64,000 nucleotides of DNA, from positions 1 through 64,000 of the forward strand of contig ABVW01000006.1 of assembly GCA_000173115.1 (NCBI GenBank), in the 5' to 3' direction. Under the pieces are notes generated by a model, which was not told the origin of the DNA, made no database searches, and saw only the letters and a program-made list of their open reading frames with translations. The translations under genes were made by a program, and so were the position numbers. Below are positions 1-8,546 of this stretch, piece by piece. Source of the DNA: Flavobacteria bacterium MS024-3C (GTDB taxonomy: Bacteria; Bacteroidota; Bacteroidia; Flavobacteriales; Flavobacteriaceae). Every line of letters starts with the position of its first letter. Within the stretch, counting starts at the first letter, position 1.

Positions 1-1493
1 TGAAAACTTAGTTACTGCATCTAATGTTGCTGCTGCTCCTATTACAACAAAAAGCAAGAAAAGAATTTTGTACGCGGAATCTGCTGTTTTTCCCCTTCCA
101 AATAAATACTTCCAAGACTGAAGTCCGTAGTAAGACCAAGAAATCATAGTTGAAAAGCAAAAAGAATAATTGCTAAAGTCAATACATATCTAAATCCTGG
201 AATAACGGAATCATAGGCCATTGAAGTAAGGTCTACCCCGCCTATATAGGCACCGGTATCATTTAACATTACGGTACTTCCAACAGCATTTCCATATTCA
301 AAGGCCCCAGTATCCATATTAAAGAAAATAATCACCAAGGCAGTCATTGTACAAATGACTACGGTATCTATAAACGGCTCTAATAGAGCTACTACGCCTT
401 CACTGGCTGGATACTTAGTCTTTACAGCAGAGTGCGCTATGGCTGCTGATCCAGCTCCAGCTTCGTTAGAAAAAGCCGCACGTTGGAATCCTACAATAAT
501 CACACCAACTACGCCTCCAATTCCAGCTGCAGGAGTAAAAGCACCCTCGAATATCATACTGAAGGCAGCACCTACATACTGAATATTAGAAAAGATAATT
601 ACCAATGAGGCCAAAACATAAGTTCCTGCCATAAAAGGAACAATTTTCTCCGTTACACTAGCAATTTTTTTAATTCCTCCAATAATCACTATACCGACTA
701 AAATAGCTAAAATAACACCGATAATAACCCCAGTTGCACCTCCTTGAAGGTCAAACATTGTGGTTAATTGTACCGCCGCCTGATTGGACTGAAAGGCATT
801 TCCACCACCAAAAGAAGCCCCCACACATAGAATAGCAAATACGACCCCTAAAATTTTTCCGAGCACTTTAAAGCCCATTTGATCTAAACCCTTTGACAAA
901 TAATACATAGGCCCTCCGTATACGGTACCGTTTTCATCTACATCTCTATATTTCACTCCTAGGGTACATTCTACAAATTTTGTAGACATTCCAATGAGTC
1001 CACAAACAATCATCCAAAAAGTTGCTCCTGGCCCCCCGAGTGCAATAGCTACAGCTACACCAGCAATATTTCCTAAGCCTACTGTTCCAGAAACAGCCGT
1101 TGCAAGGGCCTGAAAATGGGTTACCTCTCCTTCTTTGCTCTCATCTTTTATGGTACCTGGTAAATCTCCATCTGCCACATTTAGGGCTGTTTTTTCTACT
1201 CCGTGGTGGTCCAATTCGTCATATTTACCCCTAACCGTATTAATGGCTAATGGAAACTGGCTTATACTTGGAAATTTGAAATAAATAGTAAAAAAAGTAG
1301 CCCCACAAATAAGTAATATTAAAACGATTGGAATATTATAGGCTCCTACTGGAACAGAAGTAAGGACAAAGCCTTCCCACCAACTGGCAAATGGCATAAA
1401 AGCATCGTTCACTTTTTCATCCAATCCTTTTTCTTGCGCTAGGGCAACAAAAGGAAATAAAAAGCTTGCCAAAAAGGTCAATTTAGTCTTCAT
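1..1493 (-). pseudogene. Na+/alanine (glycine) symporter, AGCS family; frameshifted, continues past the left window edge
   Basis: Membrane symporter that takes up alanine or glycine with Na+. A signal-like N-terminus is followed by hydrophobic segments; the family signature GTVGLGNIAGVA lies at about residues 136-147 and FSNEAGAGSA at about 341-350. The reading frame starting at 1493 stops at 144-146 after 449 residues. Shifting frame in the A run at 153-156 (T run on the coding strand) restores the expected AGCS continuation (FSTMISWSYYG, then YLFGRGKTADSAYK), which stays open to base 1. One missing base in a homopolymer explains this, so it is either a sequencing error or a recently broken gene. 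The family assignment is secure; whether the gene works is not. Confidence 0.85.
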
Positions 1494-1582
1494 AATGTAG
1501 GAGTGGTTTATTTAATTTAACGTTAAGATTAGCAATATCCTAAAAAAAAATGGCCTAATCAAATAAAGAAGTAGGAAAGCAG

Positions 1583-2587
1583 CTACTGAGTACACATTTT
1601 ATTCAATTGTTCAATTTGCTCTGGCCTTCCCAACACAATGAGTTTTCCCTCGGAGGAAAGAATCAGATCTGCATCTGGATTAATAATATAGTCTCCCTCT
1701 GGGGTAATATAACCAATGATGGTACAGCCTGTTTTTCGCCTTAAGTCTAAATCTCTGAGAGAGTTTAAGGCTGCAGATCCTGCAAAACGTTCAATGGCAA
1801 CCTCTTCCAAGTTGGTGTTCTTTTTACCATCTGTTGAAAGTTTATCCATAAAGGTAATGAGATCAGGAATCACTACTAGAGAAGCCATATGGTCCCCACC
1901 AATCCTATCTGGCATAATTACTTTATTGGCACCTGCCAAAGACAATTTCTTTTCTGAACCAATTTCAGAGGCCCTGGAAATAATAAATAAGTTTTTATTG
2001 AGCTGTCTTGCAGAAAGCACTACAAACAAATTGGCTGCGTCGTTGGGAAGCGTACATATAAGGTACTGTGCCTTGTGAATTCCTGCAGCTTCGAGCACCT
2101 CATCTTCATTCGCGTCTCCTTTAATGAACAGGACCTCATCTTCATATTTTGCAATCACCTCAGGATCATTTTCAATGACTATAAAAGGTTTGTTGTAGGC
2201 CTTTAGCCTGGCCACTGCTTGGGCACCATTTCTCCCATAACCACAAACAATAACATGCTTATTCATACGTTCTAATTTATTTTTAACTTTCTTCTTCTTT
2301 AAAATTTCCAATGAATTCCTACCTAATATATACTCTGTAACTACGGACAAGGCAAAAGCAAAAATAAAAACGCTTGAGATAATTAAAAAAATGGTAAAAA
2401 CCTTCGAGGCATCGTCCAGAGGACTCACCTCAGAAAAACCTACCGTGGTCATGGTAATTACGGTCATATATACGGCGTCTACCCAAGAGTAGTCTGAGAG
2501 TGTTCTAAATCCTAGTACCCCAACCAAACTCACTAGAAGCACTAATGATAAGGCTATATAAATTTTAGATCTGAATAACTTTAACAT
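1583..2587 (-). CDS. Potassium channel with TrkA-N (RCK) domain
   Basis: Inner-membrane K+ channel subunit with a cytosolic nucleotide-binding regulatory domain. A first membrane helix (about residues 8-26) is followed by a pore loop with the filter-like TMTTVGF at 45-51, a second helix (about 62-88), then a Rossmann TrkA-N domain with GYGRNG at 116-121 and a TrkA-C-like end. The filter has TVGF rather than TVGYG, a common variant among bacterial channels. It starts 7 bases after the PspC-like gene ends and is probably co-transcribed with it and the rhodanese gene. The ion selectivity is inferred from the family. Confidence 0.88.
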   Translation of the reverse strand: MLKLFRSKIYIALSLVLLVSLVGVLGFRTLSDYSWVDAVYMTVITMTTVGFSEVSPLDDASKVFTIFLIISSVFIFAFALSVVTEYILGRNSLEILKKKKVKNKLERMNKHVIVCGYGRNGAQAVARLKAYNKPFIVIENDPEVIAKYEDEVLFIKGDANEDEVLEAAGIHKAQYLICTLPNDAANLFVVLSARQLNKNLFIISRASEIGSEKKLSLAGANKVIMPDRIGGDHMASLVVIPDLITFMDKLSTDGKKNTNLEEVAIERFAGSAALNSLRDLDLRRKTGCTIIGYITPEGDYIINPDADLILSSEGKLIVLGRPEQIEQLNKMCTQ

Positions 2588-2593
2588 CTGGTA

Positions 2594-2815
2594 TTATAAA
2601 TCAAAAACAGAATTTCTTTTGGCAAAAAGCAAATCTTTTATTCGGATCCAAAAGGCCATAAATAAGTACAGTGCAAAGCCAAAACCCAATGTCACAAAAG
2701 CGAGGTAGATAAATGAGGTTCTCACCACTCGGGCGCGTATTCCCATTCGTTCTGCAATTCGCTCACAAACAGTGAAGCCATGGCGTTGGAAAAAATACAA
2801 TAGTTTATAAAGCAT
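2594..2815 (-). CDS. PspC-like small membrane protein (73 aa)
   Basis: Short protein with the PspC layout: an N-terminal stretch (FFQRHGFTVCERIAERMGI) followed by one long hydrophobic helix (about residues 30-60) and a basic end. Full PspC proteins act in envelope stress; this stand-alone domain has no established role. I chose the ATG at 2815, which sits inside the last codons of the rhodanese gene (11-base overlap), because the longer frame would add residues unlike the family. The overlap suggests translational coupling to the rhodanese gene. Confidence 0.7.
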   Translation of the reverse strand: MLYKLLYFFQRHGFTVCERIAERMGIRARVVRTSFIYLAFVTLGFGFALYLFMAFWIRIKDLLFAKRNSVFDL

Positions 2816-3119
2816 CGGTGTCGCCTGTCCATTCCATGAAACCACCCACTAAATTATGGGCTGTTTCAAAACCAACACTCTGCATAATAGCACATGCTTG
2901 ACCGCTTCTATTTCCAGACCTACAGTACACAAAATAGTTTTTTGACTTATCTAATTTTTCCAAGCCGTCCAGAAAACCCTGACCCATGAAAATATCTAAA
3001 TGAATGGCTCCAGGTATCACTCCCTCTGAAACCTCATCCAATGTTCTTACGTCTAATACAACACTTTGCGTGTCTTCTTTTAACTGAGAAGCCCAAGCTT
3101 CTTGTGATAAATCTGCCAT
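2805..3119 (-). CDS. Rhodanese-like domain protein
   Basis: Single-domain rhodanese of 104 residues, presumably cytosolic and carrying sulfur as a persulfide. The active-site loop CRSGNRS starts at Cys66, and the LDVRT motif near residue 22 and the HLDI segment near 40 are typical. No signal peptide is visible. It is first in a minus-strand run with the PspC-like protein and the K+ channel, and it diverges from the marR-like gene. The sulfur acceptor is unknown. Confidence 0.85.
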   Translation of the reverse strand: MADLSQEAWASQLKEDTQSVVLDVRTLDEVSEGVIPGAIHLDIFMGQGFLDGLEKLDKSKNYFVYCRSGNRSGQACAIMQSVGFETAHNLVGGFMEWTGDTDAL

Positions 3120-3254
3120 TTTTTAAATAATTTATTCCCTCAAAAATAAGGGTTTGATTCGGGAGAAAAAACTATTTCAAATAGGAAGTCGCAAAATAAT
3201 TCACTCGGGAATTAAAAATAGCCCCTATTGTCTTACTTATTTAAAAATTATTTA

Positions 3255-3262
3255 TAAATTTG
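3255..3262 (+). promoter_or_regulatory. Bacteroidota -7 box (TAAATTTG) for marR-yceI
   Basis: TAAATTTG matches the TAnnTTTG -7 element and lies 23 bases before the MarR start codon. No clear -33 TTG is seen at 19-21 bases upstream. Confidence 0.5.
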
Positions 3263-3271
3263 TATATACAA
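3260..3271. promoter_or_regulatory. Candidate MarR operator (12-bp palindrome)
   Basis: TTGTATATACAA is a perfect 12-base palindrome that overlaps the last three bases of the -7 box and lies just upstream of a MarR-type gene. MarR proteins usually bind short palindromes in their own promoters, so autoregulation is a reasonable inference. It is untested. Confidence 0.4.
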
Positions 3272-3284
3272 TAATTGTGAATAC

Positions 3285-3731
3285 ATGAATGTAGAAGCGC
3301 ATATTAAAACAGAGAAACCTATTCCTTTAAAAAGTAGGACAATCATCCATTTGTCTCTAGTTCAAAATAAAATTAACGAAAGTATTCATGCCGCATTAAA
3401 ACCTTTTGATATTTCCCTACAGCAATTTAATGTATTGAGAATCCTAAGAGGTCAGAAGGGGGCTCCTGCCAACCTGAATACCATCAATGAGAGAATGGTT
3501 ACTAAGATGAGTAATACCACCAGATTGGTAGACAAACTCATTATAAAAGACTTTGTGGCACGACAAATCTGTGAAAAAAACAGAAGAAAAGTAGAGATCT
3601 TTATCACTGAAAAAGGATTGGTGGCACTGGCTGAAATAGACAGTATTATGAGCCAAACAGAGCAGCTTATTCTAGAAGGCTTTAAAGAAAGTGAACTCGT
3701 GCAACTCAACGAATTATTAAATAAACTATAA
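3285..3731 (+). CDS. MarR family winged-helix transcriptional regulator
   Basis: Cytosolic DNA-binding dimer of 148 residues. The N-terminal helix (about 20-45) is followed by the winged helix (about 45-110) containing the recognition region around MVTKMSNTTRLVDKLIIKDF. It is 26 bases upstream of the yceI-like gene on the same strand, and this pairing suggests it controls yceI and itself. A palindrome overlaps its promoter. The ligand or signal is not evident. Confidence 0.85.
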   Translation: MNVEAHIKTEKPIPLKSRTIIHLSLVQNKINESIHAALKPFDISLQQFNVLRILRGQKGAPANLNTINERMVTKMSNTTRLVDKLIIKDFVARQICEKNRRKVEIFITEKGLVALAEIDSIMSQTEQLILEGFKESELVQLNELLNKL

Positions 3732-3757
3732 ATATTAACCCTTACAATTTACACACT

Positions 3758-4369
3758 ATGAAAAAACTCTTTATTACCCTTACCGCAGCTTTATTAGCTA
3801 CTACAAACACTTTTGCAACTCCTTTAGAATCCTCAAAGAAAGCTACTGAAAAAACAACGACTGTTGTTGAAAAGAAAGTGGTTAATACTGAAGCGAGTAA
3901 TATTACTTGGAAAGCCTACAAAGTAACTGGATCACACGAAGGAACCATCAACCTGGCCTCTGGAAACTTGGACTTTGACGGCACAACACTTACTGGTGGT
4001 GCATTTGTGGTAGACATGACTACTATTAACACCACTGACTTAGAAGGGGAGTACAAACAAAAATTAGACGGCCATTTGCATTCAGAAGATTTCTTTGGAA
4101 CTGCTACACATAAAACAGCTTCTTTAGAAATCACTTCAGTAACTGCTTCAGGTAAAAACGCTTATTCAGCTACTGGTAATTTAACCATCAAGAACATTAC
4201 TAAAGAGGTTAACTTCACCCTGTCTGTTTATGGAAGTAAAGCCACGGCTAGCCTAAAAGTAGACCGCTCACAATTTGACATTCGTTACGGCTCAGGATCT
4301 TTCTTTGACAACTTGGGAGACAAAACAATCTATGACGAGTTTGATTTAGTAGTAGACTTACAATTCTAA
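3758..4369 (+). CDS. YceI family periplasmic protein
   Basis: Secreted lipocalin-like beta-barrel protein of 203 residues with a clear signal peptide (about residues 1-20, ending TFA). The rest follows the YceI pattern: ITWKAYKVTGSHEGTI near 50, then HLHSEDFF near 105-112, and the C-terminal FDNLGDKTIYDEF. The family binds isoprenoid-type lipids, but the physiological ligand is not known here. It is downstream of marR in the same unit and followed by a strong terminator at 4412-4448. Confidence 0.88.
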   Translation: MKKLFITLTAALLATTNTFATPLESSKKATEKTTTVVEKKVVNTEASNITWKAYKVTGSHEGTINLASGNLDFDGTTLTGGAFVVDMTTINTTDLEGEYKQKLDGHLHSEDFFGTATHKTASLEITSVTASGKNAYSATGNLTIKNITKEVNFTLSVYGSKATASLKVDRSQFDIRYGSGSFFDNLGDKTIYDEFDLVVDLQF

Positions 4370-4411
4370 TATCTCTTTAGGATTAAAACAAATCAGGCTA
4401 TGGAATTGTTT

Positions 4412-4448
4412 AAAATCACAAAGCCATTAAAGGCTTTGTGATTTTTTT
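4412..4448 (+). terminator. Rho-independent terminator after yceI
   Basis: A 14-base arm at 4412-4425 (AAAATCACAAAGCC) pairs with 4432-4445 around a six-base loop, and a T run follows. It isolates the marR-yceI unit from the trp leader. Confidence 0.85.
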
Positions 4449-4480
4449 AATCCAAAGCTTTTTTATTCCAAGAGGTTTAT

Positions 4481-4488
4481 TATATTTG
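4481..4488 (+). promoter_or_regulatory. trp operon -7 box (TATATTTG)
   Basis: TATATTTG is an exact TAnnTTTG match. Its last base is four bases before the leader peptide ATG (4493), so transcription should start at or very near that ATG. No convincing -33 TTG is seen. Confidence 0.6.
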
Positions 4489-4492
4489 AACT

Positions 4493-4549
4493 ATGAATTT
4501 GAATAATACACAAAATTGGTGGTGGAATAACTTACAACAAACGCTGTGA
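4493..4549 (+). CDS. trpL: trp operon leader peptide with three consecutive Trp codons
   Basis: An 18-codon frame encodes MNLNNTQNWWWNNLQQTL, with TGG TGG TGG at 4517-4525 and a TGA stop at 4547-4549. A terminator hairpin and then trpE follow. Slow translation at the Trp codons would leave 4544-4556 free to form an antiterminator; translation to the stop would cover it. Both the Trp-codon content and the position directly before trpEGDCFBA support a regulatory leader rather than a chance frame. The start may be leaderless, given the -7 box four bases upstream. Confidence 0.85.
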   Translation: MNLNNTQNWWWNNLQQTL

Positions 4550-4592
4550 GCTAAGCACTACTTTGAACTATATTAAAGGCTTGTCTTCACAG
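4544..4592 (+). promoter_or_regulatory. trp antiterminator pairing (4544-4556 with 4579-4592)
   Basis: CUGUGAG (4544-4550) pairs with UUCACAG (4586-4592), and UAAGC (4552-4556) pairs with GCUUG (4579-4583), leaving only a small internal loop. The pairing uses the 5' arm and loop of the terminator, so the two structures exclude each other. It contains the leader stop codon. Pairing was worked out by eye, without energies. Confidence 0.7.
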
Positions 4593-4606
4593 ACAAGCCT
4601 TTTTAT
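4575..4606 (+). terminator. trp attenuator terminator
   Basis: AAAGGCTTGTCT (4575-4586) and AGACAAGCCTTT (4591-4602) form a perfect 12-bp stem with the loop TCAC, followed by a T-rich stretch. It lies between the leader peptide and trpE, about 70 bases before the trpE start. Confidence 0.88.
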
Positions 4607-4675
4607 TTTAATACAAATTGATTGGAAATTTCTCCAGAGAAATAGTCAATTAGGAAAGATAGAAATACCCTTATT

Positions 4676-6076
4676 ATGAGCTACGCTTTAAACACCCATT
4701 ACAAAAAAATTCTAGCAGACACCATTACCCCTGTGAGTGTATATTTAAAAATTCGGGACCGTTACCCTGGGAGTCTTTTGTTAGAAAGCAGTGATTATCA
4801 CGCCAATGACAATAGTTTTTCTTACATCTGTTTTAATCCTATTGCTCATATAGAGGTGAAAGACCAGCAAATAAAGAAGGCATATCCTGACGGGAGTAAT
4901 ACCATTACTCCCATCACTAAAGAGACCAATATACCAGAGGTCATCACTGCTTTTTCAAAAGAATTCACTAGCGAAAAACAAGATTTTAAGTTCATTACAC
5001 AAGGACTGTTTGGTTTTATGACCTATGACGCGGTTCAATACTATGAGGACATAAAAATTTCTAAAAAAGAGGGGGGGCAGGATCTTCCAGAATTGTACTA
5101 TGCAGTGTATCAGAATGTCATAGCTATTAATCACTTTAACAATGAAGCTTATATTTTTGCCCATTGCTACAACCAGCCCAATAATGTAGCAGCCATAGAA
5201 CAGCTGATCGCTGTTAAAAACTTTGCTACCTATCCTTTTAAAATAGAAGGAGAACCAAGTATTAATATTAAAGATGAAGATTATAAAGCATTGGTAGAGA
5301 CTGCCAAGAAGCATTGCCAAAGGGGCGATGTCTTCCAATTGGTACTCTCTAGGAGGTTTACCCAAAAATTTAGTGGAGACGAATTTAATGTTTACAGGGC
5401 CTTAAGAGCGGTGAATCCGTCCCCTTACCTGTTTTACTTTGATTATGGTAATTACAAGATTTTTGGAAGTTCTCCTGAAGCGCAATTGGTGGTAAAAGAC
5501 CAAAAAGCTGAAATTCATCCTATTGCAGGTACGTTTAAAAGGACTGGAAATGATGAACAAGATGCTGTTTTGGCAAAAGAACTCACAGAAGACCACAAAG
5601 AAAATGCTGAACATGTTATGTTAGTGGACCTGGCCAGAAATGACCTCAGCAGACATGGAAAAATGGTTACAGTAGAAAACTATCGTGAGGTCCAGTTTTT
5701 TTCTCATGTCATTCATTTGGTGTCCAAAGTGACAGGTATTAAAAAAGCAGACACGCCTACCATGAATATTGTGGCCGACACTTTTCCGGCCGGAACCCTC
5801 AGCGGGGCACCCAAACACAAAGCCATGGAGTTAATTGAAAAATATGAACCCACACCAAGGGGGTATTACGGAGGAGCCATTGGTTTCATGGATTTTGAAG
5901 GCAATTTTAACCATGCAATCATGATTAGGACCTTTTTAAGCAAAGACCATCAATTGCAATATCAGGCTGGTGCTGGGATTGTTGCTGCATCTGACCCTGA
6001 ATCCGAATTACAAGAAACCTACAATAAATTAGGCGCCCTCACCAAAGCTTTGTCTTTGGCAGAGGACATTTACTAA
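4676..6076 (+). CDS. trpE: Anthranilate synthase component I
   Basis: Catalyses chorismate plus ammonia (from TrpG) to anthranilate, the first committed step to tryptophan. The 466 residues contain an N-terminal domain with LLESS at about 35-39, the motif tied to tryptophan feedback in this family, and a C-terminal chorismate-binding domain (about 200-460) with IAGTFKRTG and DTFPAGTLSGAPK. It is the first structural gene of trpEGDCFBA and is separated from the leader by the attenuator. A 60-base gap separates it from trpG. Length and motifs are normal. Confidence 0.96.
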   Translation: MSYALNTHYKKILADTITPVSVYLKIRDRYPGSLLLESSDYHANDNSFSYICFNPIAHIEVKDQQIKKAYPDGSNTITPITKETNIPEVITAFSKEFTSEKQDFKFITQGLFGFMTYDAVQYYEDIKISKKEGGQDLPELYYAVYQNVIAINHFNNEAYIFAHCYNQPNNVAAIEQLIAVKNFATYPFKIEGEPSINIKDEDYKALVETAKKHCQRGDVFQLVLSRRFTQKFSGDEFNVYRALRAVNPSPYLFYFDYGNYKIFGSSPEAQLVVKDQKAEIHPIAGTFKRTGNDEQDAVLAKELTEDHKENAEHVMLVDLARNDLSRHGKMVTVENYREVQFFSHVIHLVSKVTGIKKADTPTMNIVADTFPAGTLSGAPKHKAMELIEKYEPTPRGYYGGAIGFMDFEGNFNHAIMIRTFLSKDHQLQYQAGAGIVAASDPESELQETYNKLGALTKALSLAEDIY

Positions 6077-6136
6077 AAGTTGATTCAAGCGTTGACTAAA
6101 AAAAATACTGGATTTTAAAGTCCTGAAAAAAGACAA

Positions 6137-6736
6137 ATGACAGACATATTACTCATAGACAATTACGACTCTTTTACCTACAACCTAGTGCATTATCTGG
6201 AAGAATTAGGCGCTCAGGTCACTGTTCGTAGAAACAACAAAATAAGCTTGGAAGAAGTAGCTGCTTTTTCTCATATTGTATTGTCCCCAGGGCCAGGTAT
6301 TCCTGATGAAGCAGGACTACTGAAAGAGATTATAGCCGCCTATGCGCCGACCAAAAAAATATTGGGGGTATGTCTTGGACAACAAGCCATTGCAGAAGTG
6401 TTTGGAGGTAGTTTAGAAAATTTATCTGAGGTGTATCACGGCATAGCCACTCCTATTCAAATCACGGATCCCCAAGCTACATTGTTTAAGGACTTACCTA
6501 CTGAGGTGGTTGTGGGTAGGTACCATTCCTGGGTAGTGTCTAAAAACCTTCCAGAGGTTTTAAAAGTAACCGCCATAGACAGTGAGGGTCAGATTATGGC
6601 CTTTGAACACAAAAGCTATTCCGTTCATGCAGTACAGTTTCATCCTGAATCCATATTGACCCCTAGTGGAAAAAAAATGTTAGCGAACTGGCTTGGGGTT
6701 TCATGGGAATTTAAGCCAGAAGAAAAAATGTACTAG
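6137..6736 (+). CDS. trpG: Anthranilate synthase component II (glutamine amidotransferase)
   Basis: Supplies ammonia from glutamine to TrpE. Class I amidotransferase of 199 residues with nucleophile Cys79 in GVCLGQQ and the His-Glu pair in QFHPES near 170. Only the trp pathway genes flank it, although in many bacteria the same subunit also serves p-aminobenzoate synthesis, which cannot be excluded. It ends 36 bases before trpD. Confidence 0.95.
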   Translation: MTDILLIDNYDSFTYNLVHYLEELGAQVTVRRNNKISLEEVAAFSHIVLSPGPGIPDEAGLLKEIIAAYAPTKKILGVCLGQQAIAEVFGGSLENLSEVYHGIATPIQITDPQATLFKDLPTEVVVGRYHSWVVSKNLPEVLKVTAIDSEGQIMAFEHKSYSVHAVQFHPESILTPSGKKMLANWLGVSWEFKPEEKMY

Positions 6737-6772
6737 TCGCTAAACCAGCTAAAAGCTATTAAAAAATTGAAA

Positions 6773-7759
6773 ATGAAAAACATACTCAACCGACTCATCC
6801 AGCACGAAGTGCTTAGCAGACAAGAATCCAAAGATATTCTTGTAGGCATAGCAAATAAGGCCTACAATGAGTCTGAAATTGCTTCTTTTCTAACTGTATA
6901 CATGATGCGGAGCATACAACTAGAAGAACTAGAGGGTTTTAGAGACGCTCTTTTAGAATTGTGCCTGGCAGTAGATCTCTCCGCTTATGAGCCTATAGAT
7001 TTATGTGGTACAGGAGGAGACGGAAAAGATACTTTTAACATCTCTACACTAGCCTCTTTTGTAACGGCAGCCAATGGTGTTAAAGTCACCAAACACGGAA
7101 ATTACGGGGTATCTTCTTCTTGTGGGAGTAGCAATGTCATGGAAGCATTGGGCATTAAGTTCACCAATGACAAAGATTATTTAGAAAAGGCCCTTGACCA
7201 GGTTGGCATCTGTGTATTACACGCACCTTTATTCCATCCTGCTATGAAACAAGTAGCCCCTATCAGAAAAGCCCTGGGGGTAAAAACATTCTTTAATATG
7301 TTGGGACCCATGGTTAATCCAGCGTTTCCCACCCATCAGATGGTTGGGGTGTTTAATTTGGAGTTGGCTAGAATTTACGGATACCTATACCAGAAAACCG
7401 ATAAAAATTACAGTATTGTTCATGCCCTAGATGGCTATGATGAAGTGTCTCTTACCGGGGCAACAAAAATCATTACTAGAGAAAACGAAATGGTCTTAGA
7501 CCCTTCTAGTTTTGGCGTAAACACCCTGCAGGCACATGAAATTGCTGGAGGAGAGTCGGTGCCGTCTGCCGCAGCTATATTTGTAGATATTCTTAGCGGA
7601 AAAGGTACTGACGCTCAAAACAATGTTGTTTGTGCCAATGCAGCAGTGGCCATAAATACGGTTAAAAACAAGGGTATTCTTACGGCTTTTGAACAGGCTA
7701 AAGAAACCTTATTATCTGGCGCAGCACTCAAAAAATTACAGCAATTACAAGCTTTATAA
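6773..7759 (+). CDS. trpD: Anthranilate phosphoribosyltransferase
   Basis: Transfers phosphoribosyl from PRPP to anthranilate. The 328-residue protein has the family's GTGGDGKDTFNIST loop near residue 80 and KHGNYGVSS(S)CGS near 110. I use the ATG at 6773 rather than the in-frame TTG at 6767. The stop directly abuts the ATG of trpC, pointing to coupled translation. Confidence 0.95.
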   Translation: MKNILNRLIQHEVLSRQESKDILVGIANKAYNESEIASFLTVYMMRSIQLEELEGFRDALLELCLAVDLSAYEPIDLCGTGGDGKDTFNISTLASFVTAANGVKVTKHGNYGVSSSCGSSNVMEALGIKFTNDKDYLEKALDQVGICVLHAPLFHPAMKQVAPIRKALGVKTFFNMLGPMVNPAFPTHQMVGVFNLELARIYGYLYQKTDKNYSIVHALDGYDEVSLTGATKIITRENEMVLDPSSFGVNTLQAHEIAGGESVPSAAAIFVDILSGKGTDAQNNVVCANAAVAINTVKNKGILTAFEQAKETLLSGAALKKLQQLQAL

Positions 7760-8545
7760 ATGAATATTCTAGACAAAATAATAGCAGATAAAAAAATAGA
7801 AGTAGCCCTTAAAAAAGGATTAATCTCTAGTGCCGTCCTAATGCAAAGTCCCTTATTTGAGCGTCCAACAAATTCTATGGCAACTAAGATAAGACAAAGT
7901 GCGAGTGGTATAATAGCGGAGCACAAAAGACGGTCTCCTTCCAAAGACGTCATAAACAATAGTCTTAAAGTACCTTTAGTGGTGGAAGGCTACGAAAAAG
8001 CAGGTGTTTGCGGTATTTCAGTGCTCACAGACGGTCCTTATTTTGGAGGTGCCCTTGAAGATCTCTTGCTCGCAAGAGCGTCTGTAGATACACCCCTTTT
8101 GAGAAAGGAATTTATAGTAGATCCTTACCAAATTATAGAAGCTAAGGCCCATGGGGCCGATACCATTTTACTTATAGCAGCAGTACTGACTAGAGCAGAA
8201 ATTCATTCTCTTTCTACCCTGGCCCAATCTCTTGGTATGGAAGTGCTTTTAGAAGTTCATGACCTAGAGGAACTAGAAAAATCAATTATGCCCTCCTTAA
8301 ATATGATTGGCGTGAACAATAGAAACCTAAAAACATTTGAAGTAAATCTAAAAACTTCTATGGAGTTGTCTTCAAGAATACCAGATGATTTTGTGAAGGT
8401 TTCTGAGAGTGGCATTAGTAATGTAAGTGCGGTTAAAGAATTAAAAAACTATGGATATCAGGGGTTTTTAGTGGGTGAAAATTTCATGAAAACCAATGAT
8501 CCTGGTACTGCTGCACTTGAATTTATTAAACAAATAGAAGGATAA
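7760..8545 (+). CDS. trpC: Indole-3-glycerol phosphate synthase
   Basis: Converts carboxyphenylaminodeoxyribulose phosphate to indole-3-glycerol phosphate on a TIM barrel of 261 residues. Family motifs include the IIAEHKRRSPSK segment (about 52-63), LLRKEFIVDPYQI near 115 and IGVNNRNLKTFEVN near 190, then VSESGI near 215. It begins immediately after trpD and ends one base before trpF. Here TrpC and TrpF are separate proteins, unlike the fused enterobacterial form. Confidence 0.95.
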   Translation: MNILDKIIADKKIEVALKKGLISSAVLMQSPLFERPTNSMATKIRQSASGIIAEHKRRSPSKDVINNSLKVPLVVEGYEKAGVCGISVLTDGPYFGGALEDLLLARASVDTPLLRKEFIVDPYQIIEAKAHGADTILLIAAVLTRAEIHSLSTLAQSLGMEVLLEVHDLEELEKSIMPSLNMIGVNNRNLKTFEVNLKTSMELSSRIPDDFVKVSESGISNVSAVKELKNYGYQGFLVGENFMKTNDPGTAALEFIKQIEG

Positions 8546-8546
8546 T

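Noticed and set aside
144-160. Programmed frameshift in the AGCS gene
   Set aside because: The site is a plain homopolymer without the slippery heptamer, pseudoknot or stalling codon expected for programmed frameshifting; a base loss or sequencing error is simpler.
355-582. Open frames opposite or inside clear genes (for example on the plus strand within the AGCS gene, and antisense to ftsH, valS and gap)
   Set aside because: They overlap strongly conserved genes in other frames, lack recognisable domains and have no promoter or spacing of their own.
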